Below, one piece after another: positions 1 through 8,047 of a stretch of DNA of 16,167 nucleotides (position 1 is the stretch's first letter; each line of letters opens with the position of its first letter). The position numbers were made by a program, and so were the translations under genes. Source of the DNA: Spirochaeta sp. Lineage in GTDB: Bacteria; Spirochaetota; Spirochaetia; DSM-27196; Alkalispirochaetaceae. Location of the stretch: NCBI GenBank assembly GCA_007117185.1, contig SKHA01000045.1:1-16167 (forward strand). The letters run 5' to 3'. The notes under the pieces were generated by a model. That model did no database searches. It was not told where the DNA came from and saw nothing but the letters and a program-made list of their open reading frames with translations.

Positions 1-384
1 CACCGCTTCGGCAGCGGCGATCAACGTCTGAATGCGCTCCACCAGCGCATCCAGGTTGTCGAAGTCCTTGTTCATAAACGCGTCCGCCCCGGAAGATCGT
101 GCCCAGAAGCGGTCCCGGTCCTCGGAAAGGCTGGTGTGCATGATCACCGGGATCTTCTTGACCTCCCGGCGGCTCTTCAGCAGCCTGCTGAGCTGGTACC
201 CCTGCAGGCGGGGCATCTCCACGTCGCTGATGATCAGGTCGGGGACGACCCGGTACACCGCCAGGAACCCCGCCAGACCGTCTTCGGAGGTCTCGACAGC
301 GAATCCTGCCTCTTCCAGAAAATCAGTAAGGACACCGCGAATCAGATCGGAGTCATCCACCACAAGGATAGTCGATTTTTTCAC
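1..384 (-). CDS. Response regulator with N-terminal receiver domain, 3' end cut by window edge
   Basis: A CheY-like receiver domain fills the visible 128 codons. The acidic pair D10-D11 follows the first strand (ILVVDD), D54 in SDVEMP is the expected phosphoacceptor, T84 or S85 is the switch hydroxyl position, and K106 is the conserved lysine. The GTG start at 384-382 overlaps the cheA stop as GTGA and has a GGGAGG ribosome site 4 nt upstream (389-394). It would take phosphate from the hybrid CheA encoded just before it. The receiver fold should end near residue 120, yet the frame stays open to base 1 through an alanine-rich stretch (AAAEAV). The protein may therefore continue into a second receiver or an output domain, but the window does not show which. 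Receiver identity is firm; the full product is unknown. Confidence 0.9.
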   Translation of the reverse strand, partial: MKKSTILVVDDSDLIRGVLTDFLEEAGFAVETSEDGLAGFLAVYRVVPDLIISDVEMPRLQGYQLSRLLKSRREVKKIPVIMHTSLSEDRDRFWARSSGADAFMNKDFDNLDALVERIQTLIAAAEAV

Positions 385-2630
385 AGGACCTCCCGGTTCT
401 GCGCGTTCATCAGCCGTTCGGTGATCGCCACCAGGCTGTTCCGGTCGAAGTCGGACTTGATGATGTGCTCGTCCGCACCGGCGTCCCGGGCCCGCTTCAT
501 CAAACCGGCGTCGCTATGTGATGTGATCACCACGATAGGCGTCTGGGCGTACAACCCGTCCTTGCGGATGTTTTCGATCATGGTGATCCCGTCCATTCTG
601 GGCATGTCGATATCCGAGATGATCATGTCGAAGCGGTGCTCCCGCAGCCGCTCCAGCCCCTCGATCCCGTCCTTCGCGGTGATCACCGCGTGGCCCTCCA
701 TCTCCAGGATCGACTTTTCAATCTCCCGGGTGTTCAGGGAATCGTCCACCACCAGGATCTTGCGCTTGCGCTGCTCCGCTCCGGAGACCCCGTCCAAAAG
801 GTCGATGGATTTGATGCGCTTGAAGCGGCTGATCAGCTCCGGTACGAAGAGAATATTGATCACCCGGTAGCTTTCGTCAAAGACGATTCCCTGGATCAGG
901 CGGATCTTCTGCATGTTCGGCGGCACCGGCTTGTAGATGAGCCCGGCGTGTTGCAGCACCTGGTCCACCACGATCCCGATGCGATCACCCAGGGACTCCA
1001 CCACCACCACGTAGATGTGGGTTCCCCGGTTCCGGGGCTTGCGCCCGATCAGCGCCGCCAGGGAGTATATCGGGACGATCTGGTTCTCCAGACGAAATCC
1101 CTCTTTGTTGTAGTAGACAACCCGGTCCTGCGGCGCCAGGCGCACGATCTTCTGGACGAAGTTGCTGGGGATGAGAAACTTCTCCCCGCCAGCCCGGACA
1201 AAGAAACCCGACACCGTTGCCAGCGAGAGGGGTACCGAGAGGGTGAAGGTGGAGCCGGTACCAGGGGTGCTCTCCAGGTTCACCTTCCCCTTGACCCGGT
1301 CAACGTTGAACTTGACGATATCCAGCCCGACTCCACGTCCGGACAGGTCGGACACGCTGGCCCGGGTGGAGAATCCCGGGGCGAAGATGAACGCCAGCAC
1401 CTCCTGGTCGCTGAGGGTCTGGGCGTCCTCCTCCCCCACCAGCCCCTTCTCGATCGCTTTGCGGCGGATCTCATCTTTGTCGATGCCTTTGCCGTCATCC
1501 TGGATGCGGATGATGATGTTGCCCCCCTCGGAGGAGCAGCTGATGGTGATCGATCCGGTGCGGGGTTTTCCGTTGGCGGTACGTTCCTGGGGGGTCTCGA
1601 TGCCGTGGTCCACGGCGTTGCGCAGGATGTGCAGGATGGGGTCGTTGAGCTTCTCCAGGATCGCTTTGTCCATGAGAATGTCCGAGCCGGAGATCGAAAA
1701 ATCGATCTCTTTTTCCACCATTCCGGCAGTCTCTTCCACCATCCGGGGCAGCTCTCCCAGAATGAGGTCAAGCGGCAGCATGGAGAGCTTCATGATCTGT
1801 TCCTGAAGCTTGTAGGAGTTCTGCTCCAGGACGGCCATCTGGTCGATGTAGCCTTTGCGCAGGTTCTGAATCGCCTTGAGCAGGTCCTGCCCGCCCAGGA
1901 TGAACGCGGCGGATTCCTCTCTGATCGCCGGGTCTTTGGACGCGAGGGTCTGCTTGCGCAGCCCCCCGAGAAACTCCGAGAAGGACCCCTCGATGCCCTG
2001 GATCTCATCCTGAACCTGTTTGAACTGAAACTGCTTGATGATGACGGTGTTCAGGGTCTCGATGATCTCCGAGACGTTGCTCAGGCGCACCCGGATCGTC
2101 TCGTAGGAGCCGTCCCCGGCGGGAAGCTCGCTGATCCCGGCGGATTCTCCCCCGGTCTCGCCGTCCGCACCCGCTGGGGCTGCCGCCGTCTGAGACTGAC
2201 TCTGGGAGAGCTCCCGCAGCAATTCCAGGTCCTCCGCGAAGGGTTCGTTGGCGTAGGCCCGCTCGCACGCGGTCAGGTAGTGTTCCGTATCGATGGCGTC
2301 GTCACCCCGGGAGCGGATCTGATCGATCCCTGCCCGCAGCATCCCGTTGCCGTGGAACACCAGCCGGATGATTCCGCCGTTGAGGGGGTAGCGCTCCTCC
2401 CTGATCCCCTTGAAGAGGCTTTCGGTGCCGTGGGCGATCTGTTCCATCCCCCGGAACTTGAGCATCCGCGACGAACCCTTGATCGTATGCAGCGCCCGGA
2501 GCACCGCGTTGAGCTCTTCCGCATTCTGGGGGTCTTTTTTGAGCTTCAGGACGCCGTCATCAACCCGGCGTATGTTTTCATAGGCTTCTTCCACAAAATT
2601 GTTCACAAATGCCGAACGGTCCAGGGCCAT
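381..2630 (-). CDS. cheA: Hybrid chemotaxis histidine kinase CheA with C-terminal receiver domain
   Basis: A 749-residue CheA-type kinase. In order: an HPt (P1) domain at about 1-125 with phosphorylated His48 in ALHTIKGSS; a Ser/Gln/Ala/Gly-rich linker at 140-172; a long dimerisation region at 176-300; an HATPase domain with N box (N338 in LRNAVDHG), G1 (DDGKG, 378-382) and G2 (GRGVGLD, 431-437); a CheW-like P5 domain at about 470-605; and a receiver at 622-745 with D629/D630, phosphoacceptor D673, T703 and K725. No P2 (CheY-docking) domain is visible between P1 and P3. This layout is typical of FrzE/WspE-type kinases. I chose the ATG at 2630-2628, not the longer open frame up to 2756. It overlaps the cheR stop by one base (TGATG), has AAGGAG about 8 nt upstream, and gives the HPt domain its usual N-terminus. 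Its receiver may act as phosphate sink or output. Confidence 0.96.
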   Translation of the reverse strand: MALDRSAFVNNFVEEAYENIRRVDDGVLKLKKDPQNAEELNAVLRALHTIKGSSRMLKFRGMEQIAHGTESLFKGIREERYPLNGGIIRLVFHGNGMLRAGIDQIRSRGDDAIDTEHYLTACERAYANEPFAEDLELLRELSQSQSQTAAAPAGADGETGGESAGISELPAGDGSYETIRVRLSNVSEIIETLNTVIIKQFQFKQVQDEIQGIEGSFSEFLGGLRKQTLASKDPAIREESAAFILGGQDLLKAIQNLRKGYIDQMAVLEQNSYKLQEQIMKLSMLPLDLILGELPRMVEETAGMVEKEIDFSISGSDILMDKAILEKLNDPILHILRNAVDHGIETPQERTANGKPRTGSITISCSSEGGNIIIRIQDDGKGIDKDEIRRKAIEKGLVGEEDAQTLSDQEVLAFIFAPGFSTRASVSDLSGRGVGLDIVKFNVDRVKGKVNLESTPGTGSTFTLSVPLSLATVSGFFVRAGGEKFLIPSNFVQKIVRLAPQDRVVYYNKEGFRLENQIVPIYSLAALIGRKPRNRGTHIYVVVVESLGDRIGIVVDQVLQHAGLIYKPVPPNMQKIRLIQGIVFDESYRVINILFVPELISRFKRIKSIDLLDGVSGAEQRKRKILVVDDSLNTREIEKSILEMEGHAVITAKDGIEGLERLREHRFDMIISDIDMPRMDGITMIENIRKDGLYAQTPIVVITSHSDAGLMKRARDAGADEHIIKSDFDRNSLVAITERLMNAQNREVL

Positions 2631-4084
2631 CAGAGCTGCTCCTTTCCGGTAGTCTTCTCGATCCAGCGCTCGCACATGCGGCGGAAATAGGCGCTGCTGA
2701 AACCCTCCAGCAGAAACGAGTAGTCTTCCTTGTGCTGGTCCATCGTCGCTATGCACCGGGAAAATTCCCGGCGGGCGGTGCGTCGTTGTGCCGGGGTATC
2801 CATCTCCCCGGCGAGGATCGTCCCGCGATAGAATCTCGCCGGCCAGAACATCTCGTCCCGGGTGAGGGCGCGTTCAAACATCACAACGGCTTCGGTGGGC
2901 ACTCCTGCGGAGAAGTGGACCCACCCGGAACAGAAATGGGCCAGGGCGGTCTCACCGGCGATGGCGCACGCCTGGTCGGCCAGGACCATCGCCCGATCCA
3001 GCTGCCCCTCGTTCACCGCGGCGTAACACCGGAAGACCGTCCGGGCAACCACACCCGGGGCGTCCGGATCCTCTCGACTCAGTACCACGTCGCGGTCTTC
3101 ACCGTTCAGAATCGCCAGGATTGACGCGGTGGTCACCGGCGGCGGTGGTACTGCCGCTGCCTCTGCCGGCGCAGGTGCAGGGGCAGCAGCAGGGGCAGCA
3201 GAGGCGCGTTGCGGATCAACCGGGGACTGGGGCAGCTCCACCGGCTGCGTTGCCCCTTTCTCCGGTCCCGAAGACGTACGCTGCAGTGCGTACACCCCGC
3301 CGAAGTCGCGCAGGACCATTTCGTGGTGACTGACAAAGGGCAGCTCGCTGGTGGCCAGAAAGAGGTATCCCCCGGGACGAAGCTTTGCGGCAATTCCCGC
3401 GATGATCTTCTCCCGATTTTCCAGGGGTGCGTACAGCAGGGTATTACGAAAGAAGATACAATCCAGATCATCTGGAATCACCCCGAGGTCATCCCGGAAG
3501 AAATTGATCTGCCCCGGGGTGATGTGCCGTCGCAGCGCCTCGCTCACCGTGAGGGAGCGCTCGGTCTGTTCGGTGACGTGACGGTCCAGCAGCAGCTGGT
3601 GAAACTCCGCTCCGTCCCGCCGCAGAGCCGAGCGAGGGTACACCCCGTGACGCAGCCGTTCCAGCGAGTCGGTGTTGATATCGGTGGCAAAGACGTGGAA
3701 GTCGGACAGCGATGAACTTCGCTGCACATCCTCCAGGAGAACCGCCAGGCTCACCGCTTCTTCCCCGGTGGAGCAGCTGACGCTCCAGCCGGTGATGCGG
3801 CGGCGGGTCTTCACCATCTCCGGCAGCAGTACATTTCGCAGATGCCGGAACTGTGGCGCTTCCCGGAAGAAATACGTTTCGCCAATCATCACCGCGTTCA
3901 GCAGCTGCTGTCGCGCCTCGGCGTCCCCCTTGATCCGGCGGGCCAGCTCCTGAATATCCAGCGAAGCGCGGCGGGCCTGTTTCTCCAGAGCCCGGCGAAG
4001 CTGGGTACGGTTTGCGGGGGGAGAGCGCAGCCCCGTATGTTCCTCGATCAAAGACGCCACTCTGTCCAGGATTCGATCATCCAT
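2630..4084 (-). CDS. cheR: CheR-type MCP methyltransferase with C-terminal TPR-like region
   Basis: A 484-residue SAM-dependent glutamate methyltransferase for chemoreceptors. Residues 1-80 form the helical CheR N-domain with the signature GETYFFRE (68-75). The Rossmann catalytic domain follows, with the SAM loop SCSTGEEAVSLA (103-114), acidic ATDIN (133-137) and the IFFRNTLLYAP motif (210-220), which corresponds to FCRNVLIYF in classical CheR. An Ala/Pro-rich linker spans about 280-318. Residues 320-484 are helical and TPR-like (for example VARTVFRCYAAVNEGQLDRA, then ALAHFCSGWVHFSAG). C-terminal TPRs are known from FrzF and WspC. The start is the ATG at 4084-4082, overlapping the cheB stop by 8 nt; the longer upstream frame is only a shadow of cheB. 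Its substrates are presumably the three receptors upstream, mainly the two with full methylation helices. Confidence 0.95.
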   Translation of the reverse strand: MDDRILDRVASLIEEHTGLRSPPANRTQLRRALEKQARRASLDIQELARRIKGDAEARQQLLNAVMIGETYFFREAPQFRHLRNVLLPEMVKTRRRITGWSVSCSTGEEAVSLAVLLEDVQRSSSLSDFHVFATDINTDSLERLRHGVYPRSALRRDGAEFHQLLLDRHVTEQTERSLTVSEALRRHITPGQINFFRDDLGVIPDDLDCIFFRNTLLYAPLENREKIIAGIAAKLRPGGYLFLATSELPFVSHHEMVLRDFGGVYALQRTSSGPEKGATQPVELPQSPVDPQRASAAPAAAPAPAPAEAAAVPPPPVTTASILAILNGEDRDVVLSREDPDAPGVVARTVFRCYAAVNEGQLDRAMVLADQACAIAGETALAHFCSGWVHFSAGVPTEAVVMFERALTRDEMFWPARFYRGTILAGEMDTPAQRRTARREFSRCIATMDQHKEDYSFLLEGFSSAYFRRMCERWIEKTTGKEQL

Positions 4085-5105
4085 AACGGCCAACAGCCTC
4101 CAGCAGGGATGAAGCGATTCTGTCCAGGGGCAACACCCGGGTAGCACCGCCGCGCTCCGCCGCCGCCCGGGGCATCCCGTAGATAAAAGAGGTCTCCTTG
4201 TCCTGGACGCAGGTGGTGCCCCCGGCGGCGCGGATAGCCACACACCCGTCGGCGCCGTCGGCACCCATTCCGGTGAGGAGTACCGCCAGGGTTCGTTTGC
4301 CGTAGGCCCGCGCCGCCGTCTCAAAGAGCCGATCCACCGCCGGGCGCTGGTTTGCCACCTTGGGGCCGTGGTCGAGGGCCAGGGTTCGGTCAAGACACAC
4401 CAAGTGCTGGTCCCCCGGGGCAACGAGAACCTCTCCGGGGGTGAAACGGTCGGACCGCCGGGCCAGACGCACCGTCAGGGCACAGGACTCGTCGAGCCAC
4501 CGGGCAAACCCCTCGGCGAAGCGCGCCTCGATGTGCTGAACCAGGGCGATCCCCAGGGGAAAGTCACCAGGCAACGCCATGAGGACCTCCCGCAGCGCCG
4601 CGGGCCCCCCGGTTGATGCCCCCATGACCAAAACGCTGTAGGGGCTTCTGGTCACCTCAGATGCTGTGTCGACGGCGGGTCTGCTTCCCGCCGCGCGAAC
4701 GGTGGCAGGGCGCAGCGCAGCGGGACGGCGCCGCGCTGCGGCACCCAGGACTGCCAGAAACCGCTCCGCAAACTCGGGATTGTTGAATTGATCGATGTCC
4801 GGCTTGGCCAGCACCTCCACCGCCCCCGCTTCCAGCGCCTGGTAGGACAACTGTTGGTCAACCTCGTTGGAGAAGATCACGATCGGTACGGGGTATTGAT
4901 GCATGATCGCCCGGGTCGCTTCCACCCCGTTCATGACGGGCATGTTGAAATCCATCACGATCAGGTCGGGCCGGGACTCTCTCACCAGGGCCAGGGCCTT
5001 GCTGCCGTCGGACCCTTCACCGGCGATCTCTATTCCGTTCTCCTGGAGAACCTCCCGGATGATCGCGCGCATCAATGCCGAATCATCCACGATGAGCACT
5101 CTCAT
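4077..5105 (-). CDS. cheB: CheB receptor methylesterase/glutamine deamidase with receiver domain
   Basis: A 342-residue CheB. The receiver domain (1-122) begins MRVLIVDDSALMR with the acidic pair D7-D8, phosphoacceptor D52 in VMDFNMP and K101. A short Ala/Arg-rich linker (122-152) leads to the CheB methylesterase domain. The catalytic triad is readable as S164 in MGASTGGP, H191 in LVQHIEARF and D283 in LTGMGADGADG. Length and spacing match classical CheB. I use the ATG at 5105-5103, which overlaps the preceding stop as ATGA and has GAGG 7 nt upstream. An in-frame ATG 15 nt earlier would add only MRGYP. It removes methyl groups added by the CheR encoded next; its receiver should be phosphorylated by the hybrid CheA. 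Confidence 0.97.
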   Translation of the reverse strand: MRVLIVDDSALMRAIIREVLQENGIEIAGEGSDGSKALALVRESRPDLIVMDFNMPVMNGVEATRAIMHQYPVPIVIFSNEVDQQLSYQALEAGAVEVLAKPDIDQFNNPEFAERFLAVLGAAARRRPAALRPATVRAAGSRPAVDTASEVTRSPYSVLVMGASTGGPAALREVLMALPGDFPLGIALVQHIEARFAEGFARWLDESCALTVRLARRSDRFTPGEVLVAPGDQHLVCLDRTLALDHGPKVANQRPAVDRLFETAARAYGKRTLAVLLTGMGADGADGCVAIRAAGGTTCVQDKETSFIYGMPRAAAERGGATRVLPLDRIASSLLEAVGRYG

Positions 5106-5665
5106 GGGGTATCCTCGCATCCGGCTGAAAAGAGCAGTCGGGAGCGCAGCAGCGCCTCTATGTCGATCAGGTACCCCAGGGAGTCCTCGCTGAGATGCAG
5201 AGCCAGGATTCCCCGACGGTTCAATATCTGTTCCAGTCGCCGGTCGTGCAGGGACAGCTGGTCCGGCCGCAGGGAGAGCATCACCGTATCCGAGGGGATC
5301 CGAAAAGCCAGCCGGTCGCAGCTGAGGTTGGCGATAGAAAGCTGTGGGAAGAATTTCTGCCGCAACCAGCGCCGGGTGGCCTCGGAGAAGACCTCCTCAG
5401 CGGCGATAACCGCCAGCTCCGTACCGGAATCGGTGGTGACGTGGAAGGTGTCACACCAGAAGCGGTGCAGATCAAGCAGCAGGACCATCGCCTCCCCCAC
5501 CGGCAGCAGCTCTTTCATGTAACGGTGGCGGGAGCGAAACTCCTGGACCCCGGAAGCAAACATACTGGTGCTGCACTGGCTGCGGTTCAGGAGAAAGTGA
5601 ACCGTACCATACCGGGAGCAGAGAACCCGCAGTTCCTGCCTGCCCTCATGCCCGCTCGACATCAC
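5102..5665 (-). CDS. Unrecognised 187-residue protein, possibly a divergent CheW-like coupling protein
   Basis: I do not recognise this family with confidence. It lies between cheW and cheB, overlapping cheW by 20 nt and cheB by 4 nt, so it belongs to the operon. It has no signal peptide or membrane segment and is rich in Leu, Arg and Ser. The strand pattern can be laid on a CheW fold: LRVLCSRYGTVHFLLNRS resembles the first CheW strands, LPVGEAMVLLLDLHRFW the strand ending in the usual PVVDL, and GILALHLSEDSLGYLIDIEALL the C-terminal strand and helix that in CheW end in ILDLDRLL. Wsp and Frz systems carry two CheW-type proteins, which makes this plausible. The start is one of two consecutive ATGs (5665 or 5662), with only a weak GGA upstream. 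The CheW reading is inference; the gene itself is well supported by position and codon context. Confidence 0.8.
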   Translation of the reverse strand: MMSSGHEGRQELRVLCSRYGTVHFLLNRSQCSTSMFASGVQEFRSRHRYMKELLPVGEAMVLLLDLHRFWCDTFHVTTDSGTELAVIAAEEVFSEATRRWLRQKFFPQLSIANLSCDRLAFRIPSDTVMLSLRPDQLSLHDRRLEQILNRRGILALHLSEDSLGYLIDIEALLRSRLLFSAGCEDTP

Positions 5666-6149
5666 GTTCCAGCCGCTCCAGCAGGACGTCCACGTTCAGT
5701 ACGAACACTTCCTGGTCGTGGACACTCACCGAGTGGGCGAAGTACCGCGCCGAGTCGTCGCTGGAGGAGAGGGAATGGATGTCCCCCGGGGGCAGCTTGA
5801 CGATCTCGTCCACGTCGGTGATCAGCAGCGCCAGCTGGTCGTTGACCACGTCAAGGATGAGGAGGGTGCCACTCTCCAGCGCCGCCCCTTCAAAGAGCAT
5901 CTGCACATCGAAGACGGTAAAGGGCTGGCCGTGCCGGTTGGCATAGCCCCGGACGTAAGGCGGTACAAAGGGGACGTAATACAACTCATTATCAAAGGAA
6001 ATCTCTCTGACCTGGCTGGCCATCAGGGCGTACCGAGTTTCGCCAACAAAAAAGAGTACGTACTTGGTCAGCACCACCTCACTTCTATCCGCTTCGTCCT
6101 GCCCGGGGTCCCGCTGGCGCAGGGCTGCCAGGATCTCTTCGTTTTCCAT
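5646..6149 (-). CDS. cheW: CheW coupling protein
   Basis: A 167-residue CheW adaptor linking receptors to CheA. After a polar 27-residue N-terminal extension the CheW domain runs from about 28 to 162. It begins KYVLFFVGETRYALMASQVREI, cited here as the strands at 29-50. VRGYANRHGQPFTVFDVQML (66-85) matches the RGxINLRGxxxPVIDLR core of the family, LLILDVVNDQLALLITDVDE (96-115) gives the next strand pair, and EVFVLNVDVLLERL (147-160) is the C-terminal strand-helix. The ATG at 6149-6147 shares one base with the receptor stop (TGATG) and has a strong GGAGG 7 nt upstream. It is cytoplasmic and should bind the receptor tips of the three MCPs and the P5 domain of the hybrid CheA. Confidence 0.95.
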   Translation of the reverse strand: MENEEILAALRQRDPGQDEADRSEVVLTKYVLFFVGETRYALMASQVREISFDNELYYVPFVPPYVRGYANRHGQPFTVFDVQMLFEGAALESGTLLILDVVNDQLALLITDVDEIVKLPPGDIHSLSSSDDSARYFAHSVSVHDQEVFVLNVDVLLERLERDVERA

Positions 6150-8047
6150 CACTCTTCCTCCCCGAGACGGAACGCACTCACCTGTTCCCGGAACGAGTCG
6201 GCAATTTCCCTGAGGTGATCCGAGACTTCGGTGGTGTAAGCGGTGGACTCCACAAAGCTGTCGATACTCTCGGAGATCTGTTTGAGGGTGAGAAAGATCT
6301 GCTCGAATGAGGCGACCTGCATCCTGGTGGAACGACTGATCTCTCCGGCGGAGGTGGCAGTGATCTCGCTGGAGCTCAAGACGTTCTCGAAGACGCCTCG
6401 TATGTTGGTGGAGACTTCCCACCCTTCGCGGATTCGTTGCGTCCCCTGCTCGGAGGCGATGATCAGCTTGTCCGAGGCGTGCTGGATTTCGTTGATCTTC
6501 ACCCGAATCTCGTTGGTGGAATCCACCGTACCGTCGGCCAGGCGCCGTATCTCCCCGGCGACGATCTGAAAGTTCTTGCCGGCCTCGCCGGCGGCGGCCG
6601 CCTCCAGCTCCGCGTTGAACGCGATGATCTTGGTCTGGTCGGCGATTCCATTGATGATGTTAACGATCTCCCAGATCGATTCGATCCGGTCGCCCAGCGT
6701 CTTGATCCCGGTGATCGTCTCGCCGTTGGTGTTGCGAATCTCTTCCATTTTGGTAAGGCTCGTCTGAATCAGTCCGAACCCTTCCTGGACGCTCTCCCGG
6801 GTGTTGCCGGCGATGCGGGCCACCTCCTGGATGCGCGTCTCCACACCCCGGGAAAGGCGGTCCGCGTCCTCCATCGTGCTGAGGACCTCCTTCACCGCTG
6901 CAGCCTGCTCGTTGGAGGTACTGGCGATCTCCTGGGTTGAGGCACTGAGGTTCTGGACAGAGTCCCCCAGAACCGCAATCACCGACCCCATCCGGCGCAG
7001 GACTGCGGAAAACTCCTGAATGATCCGGTTGAACAGGTCGGCGATGTCCTGCATCTCGTCGTTGGAATACACCTTGATCGTTCCGCTGAGGTCTCCGGAC
7101 GTCACCTGTTCCACCACGGTGGATATCGCCCCCAGGGGCTTCAGATTTCGCTGCACCAGAATCCGCACCAGAACGTTCACCAGCAGCGCAGCAACGGCGA
7201 TAGCCCCGGCGATGGACAGACGCAGAATCCGCAGCGTTCGCCGGTAGCTTTCCATCGGCGTCACCACCGCCACGGTCCACCCCAGGGCTGGCTCCTGGAA
7301 CGAGTCGATACGGACGTCCCCAGGCGTCGCGTCCACAGGCGTCGCGTCCACAGGTACAGCGCCCCCATCGGCAGTGGAAACCAGGACATACCCGCCCTCA
7401 CCGACGGTGAGCGCGCCGATTCTGCGAAGAATCTCTTCCTGGTCCAGCAGGGTGGCGAACTCCGCTTTGTACGATGACGCCCAGACCATCAGATCCCAGG
7501 GTTCGAAGTAGGCCAGATACCCCGCTTTGACCCGGGGGCTGCTCTCGCCGGGGTTCTGCCACTCGTACTCAAGGTATCCCTCCCGCATTGCCATCGCCTG
7601 CTGCATGAACGCGTGCCCGCTGGCGTCGACCCCCGGGGAGAGGGGGTGGATCTCCAGAATTCCGGATGTAGAGACTGCGGCGAGGTATCCGGTGGTTCCC
7701 ACCTGCCCGTAGTCGGGATCCAGGAGAATGGCGCTCACCCGCTGCCGTGCTTCCGCAGGGGAGATTTCCCCTGCCTGCGATCGCTGATGGTGGAAGCGCA
7801 TGAGGGCACGATCGCTCACCGCACGGCCGCGGAGATAATTTCGGACCGTCCCGGTGAACTCGCTCTCGATCAACGCTCCTACCAGATCGAGGGTGTTCTC
7901 GACGTTGACTTCCACCAGGTGATCCATGCTGGTGCGGACCATCCGGACGGTGAGGATACCGATCAGGGTCATCAATAGCAGGATCGCAACGGCGATTCCC
8001 GTGCTGAGTCGCCCCGCCAGTCCGCGGTGATGTATCCGTTTTTCCAT
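6149..8047 (-). CDS. Transmembrane methyl-accepting chemotaxis protein with Cache-type sensor
   Basis: A 632-residue classical-topology receptor. TM1 is at about 14-36 and TM2 at about 275-298. The periplasmic part at 40-272 holds a Cache-like module: GTTGYLAAVSTSG, IHPLSPGVD, a GYLEYEWQNPGE stretch and AYFEPWDLMVWASSY are typical of that fold. A second Cache-like remnant follows at 205-265 (LTVGEGGYVLVSTADGG to ALGWTVAVVTP). A HAMP domain (about 298-350) leads to the signalling helices, with the hairpin tip IADQTKIIAFNAELEA at 468-483. EQ/EE-containing helix faces around 378-395 could be methylated. The ATG at 8047 directly follows the previous stop and has AGGAG 6 nt upstream. It probably binds a small ligand such as an organic acid; the ligand cannot be told from sequence. 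A 15-bp tandem duplication lies inside the sensor. Confidence 0.95.
   Translation of the reverse strand: MEKRIHHRGLAGRLSTGIAVAILLLMTLIGILTVRMVRTSMDHLVEVNVENTLDLVGALIESEFTGTVRNYLRGRAVSDRALMRFHHQRSQAGEISPAEARQRVSAILLDPDYGQVGTTGYLAAVSTSGILEIHPLSPGVDASGHAFMQQAMAMREGYLEYEWQNPGESSPRVKAGYLAYFEPWDLMVWASSYKAEFATLLDQEEILRRIGALTVGEGGYVLVSTADGGAVPVDATPVDATPGDVRIDSFQEPALGWTVAVVTPMESYRRTLRILRLSIAGAIAVAALLVNVLVRILVQRNLKPLGAISTVVEQVTSGDLSGTIKVYSNDEMQDIADLFNRIIQEFSAVLRRMGSVIAVLGDSVQNLSASTQEIASTSNEQAAAVKEVLSTMEDADRLSRGVETRIQEVARIAGNTRESVQEGFGLIQTSLTKMEEIRNTNGETITGIKTLGDRIESIWEIVNIINGIADQTKIIAFNAELEAAAAGEAGKNFQIVAGEIRRLADGTVDSTNEIRVKINEIQHASDKLIIASEQGTQRIREGWEVSTNIRGVFENVLSSSEITATSAGEISRSTRMQVASFEQIFLTLKQISESIDSFVESTAYTTEVSDHLREIADSFREQVSAFRLGEEE
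7322..7351. repeat. Two tandem copies of a 15-bp unit inside the Cache receptor gene
   Basis: The unit aggcgtcgcgtccac occurs twice in perfect tandem (7322-7336 and 7337-7351). Because 15 is a multiple of three it keeps the frame and encodes PVDAT twice (PVDATPVDAT, about residues 232-241) in a loop of the second Cache-like segment. It looks like a recent slippage duplication and could vary in copy number between strains. Confidence 0.85.

Noticed and set aside
636..2690. A 684-codon open frame on the plus strand, antisense to cheA
   Set aside because: It runs opposite to a fully recognisable CheA, has no recognisable domain, and long antisense frames are expected at this GC content. The same applies to the long plus-strand frames over the DUF2339 gene (12616-13833, 14314-15513).
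2631..2756. Longer CheA starting at 2756
   Set aside because: The extra 42 residues lie inside cheR, look nothing like an HPt N-terminus, and the ATG at 2630 has a good ribosome site and a TGATG junction.
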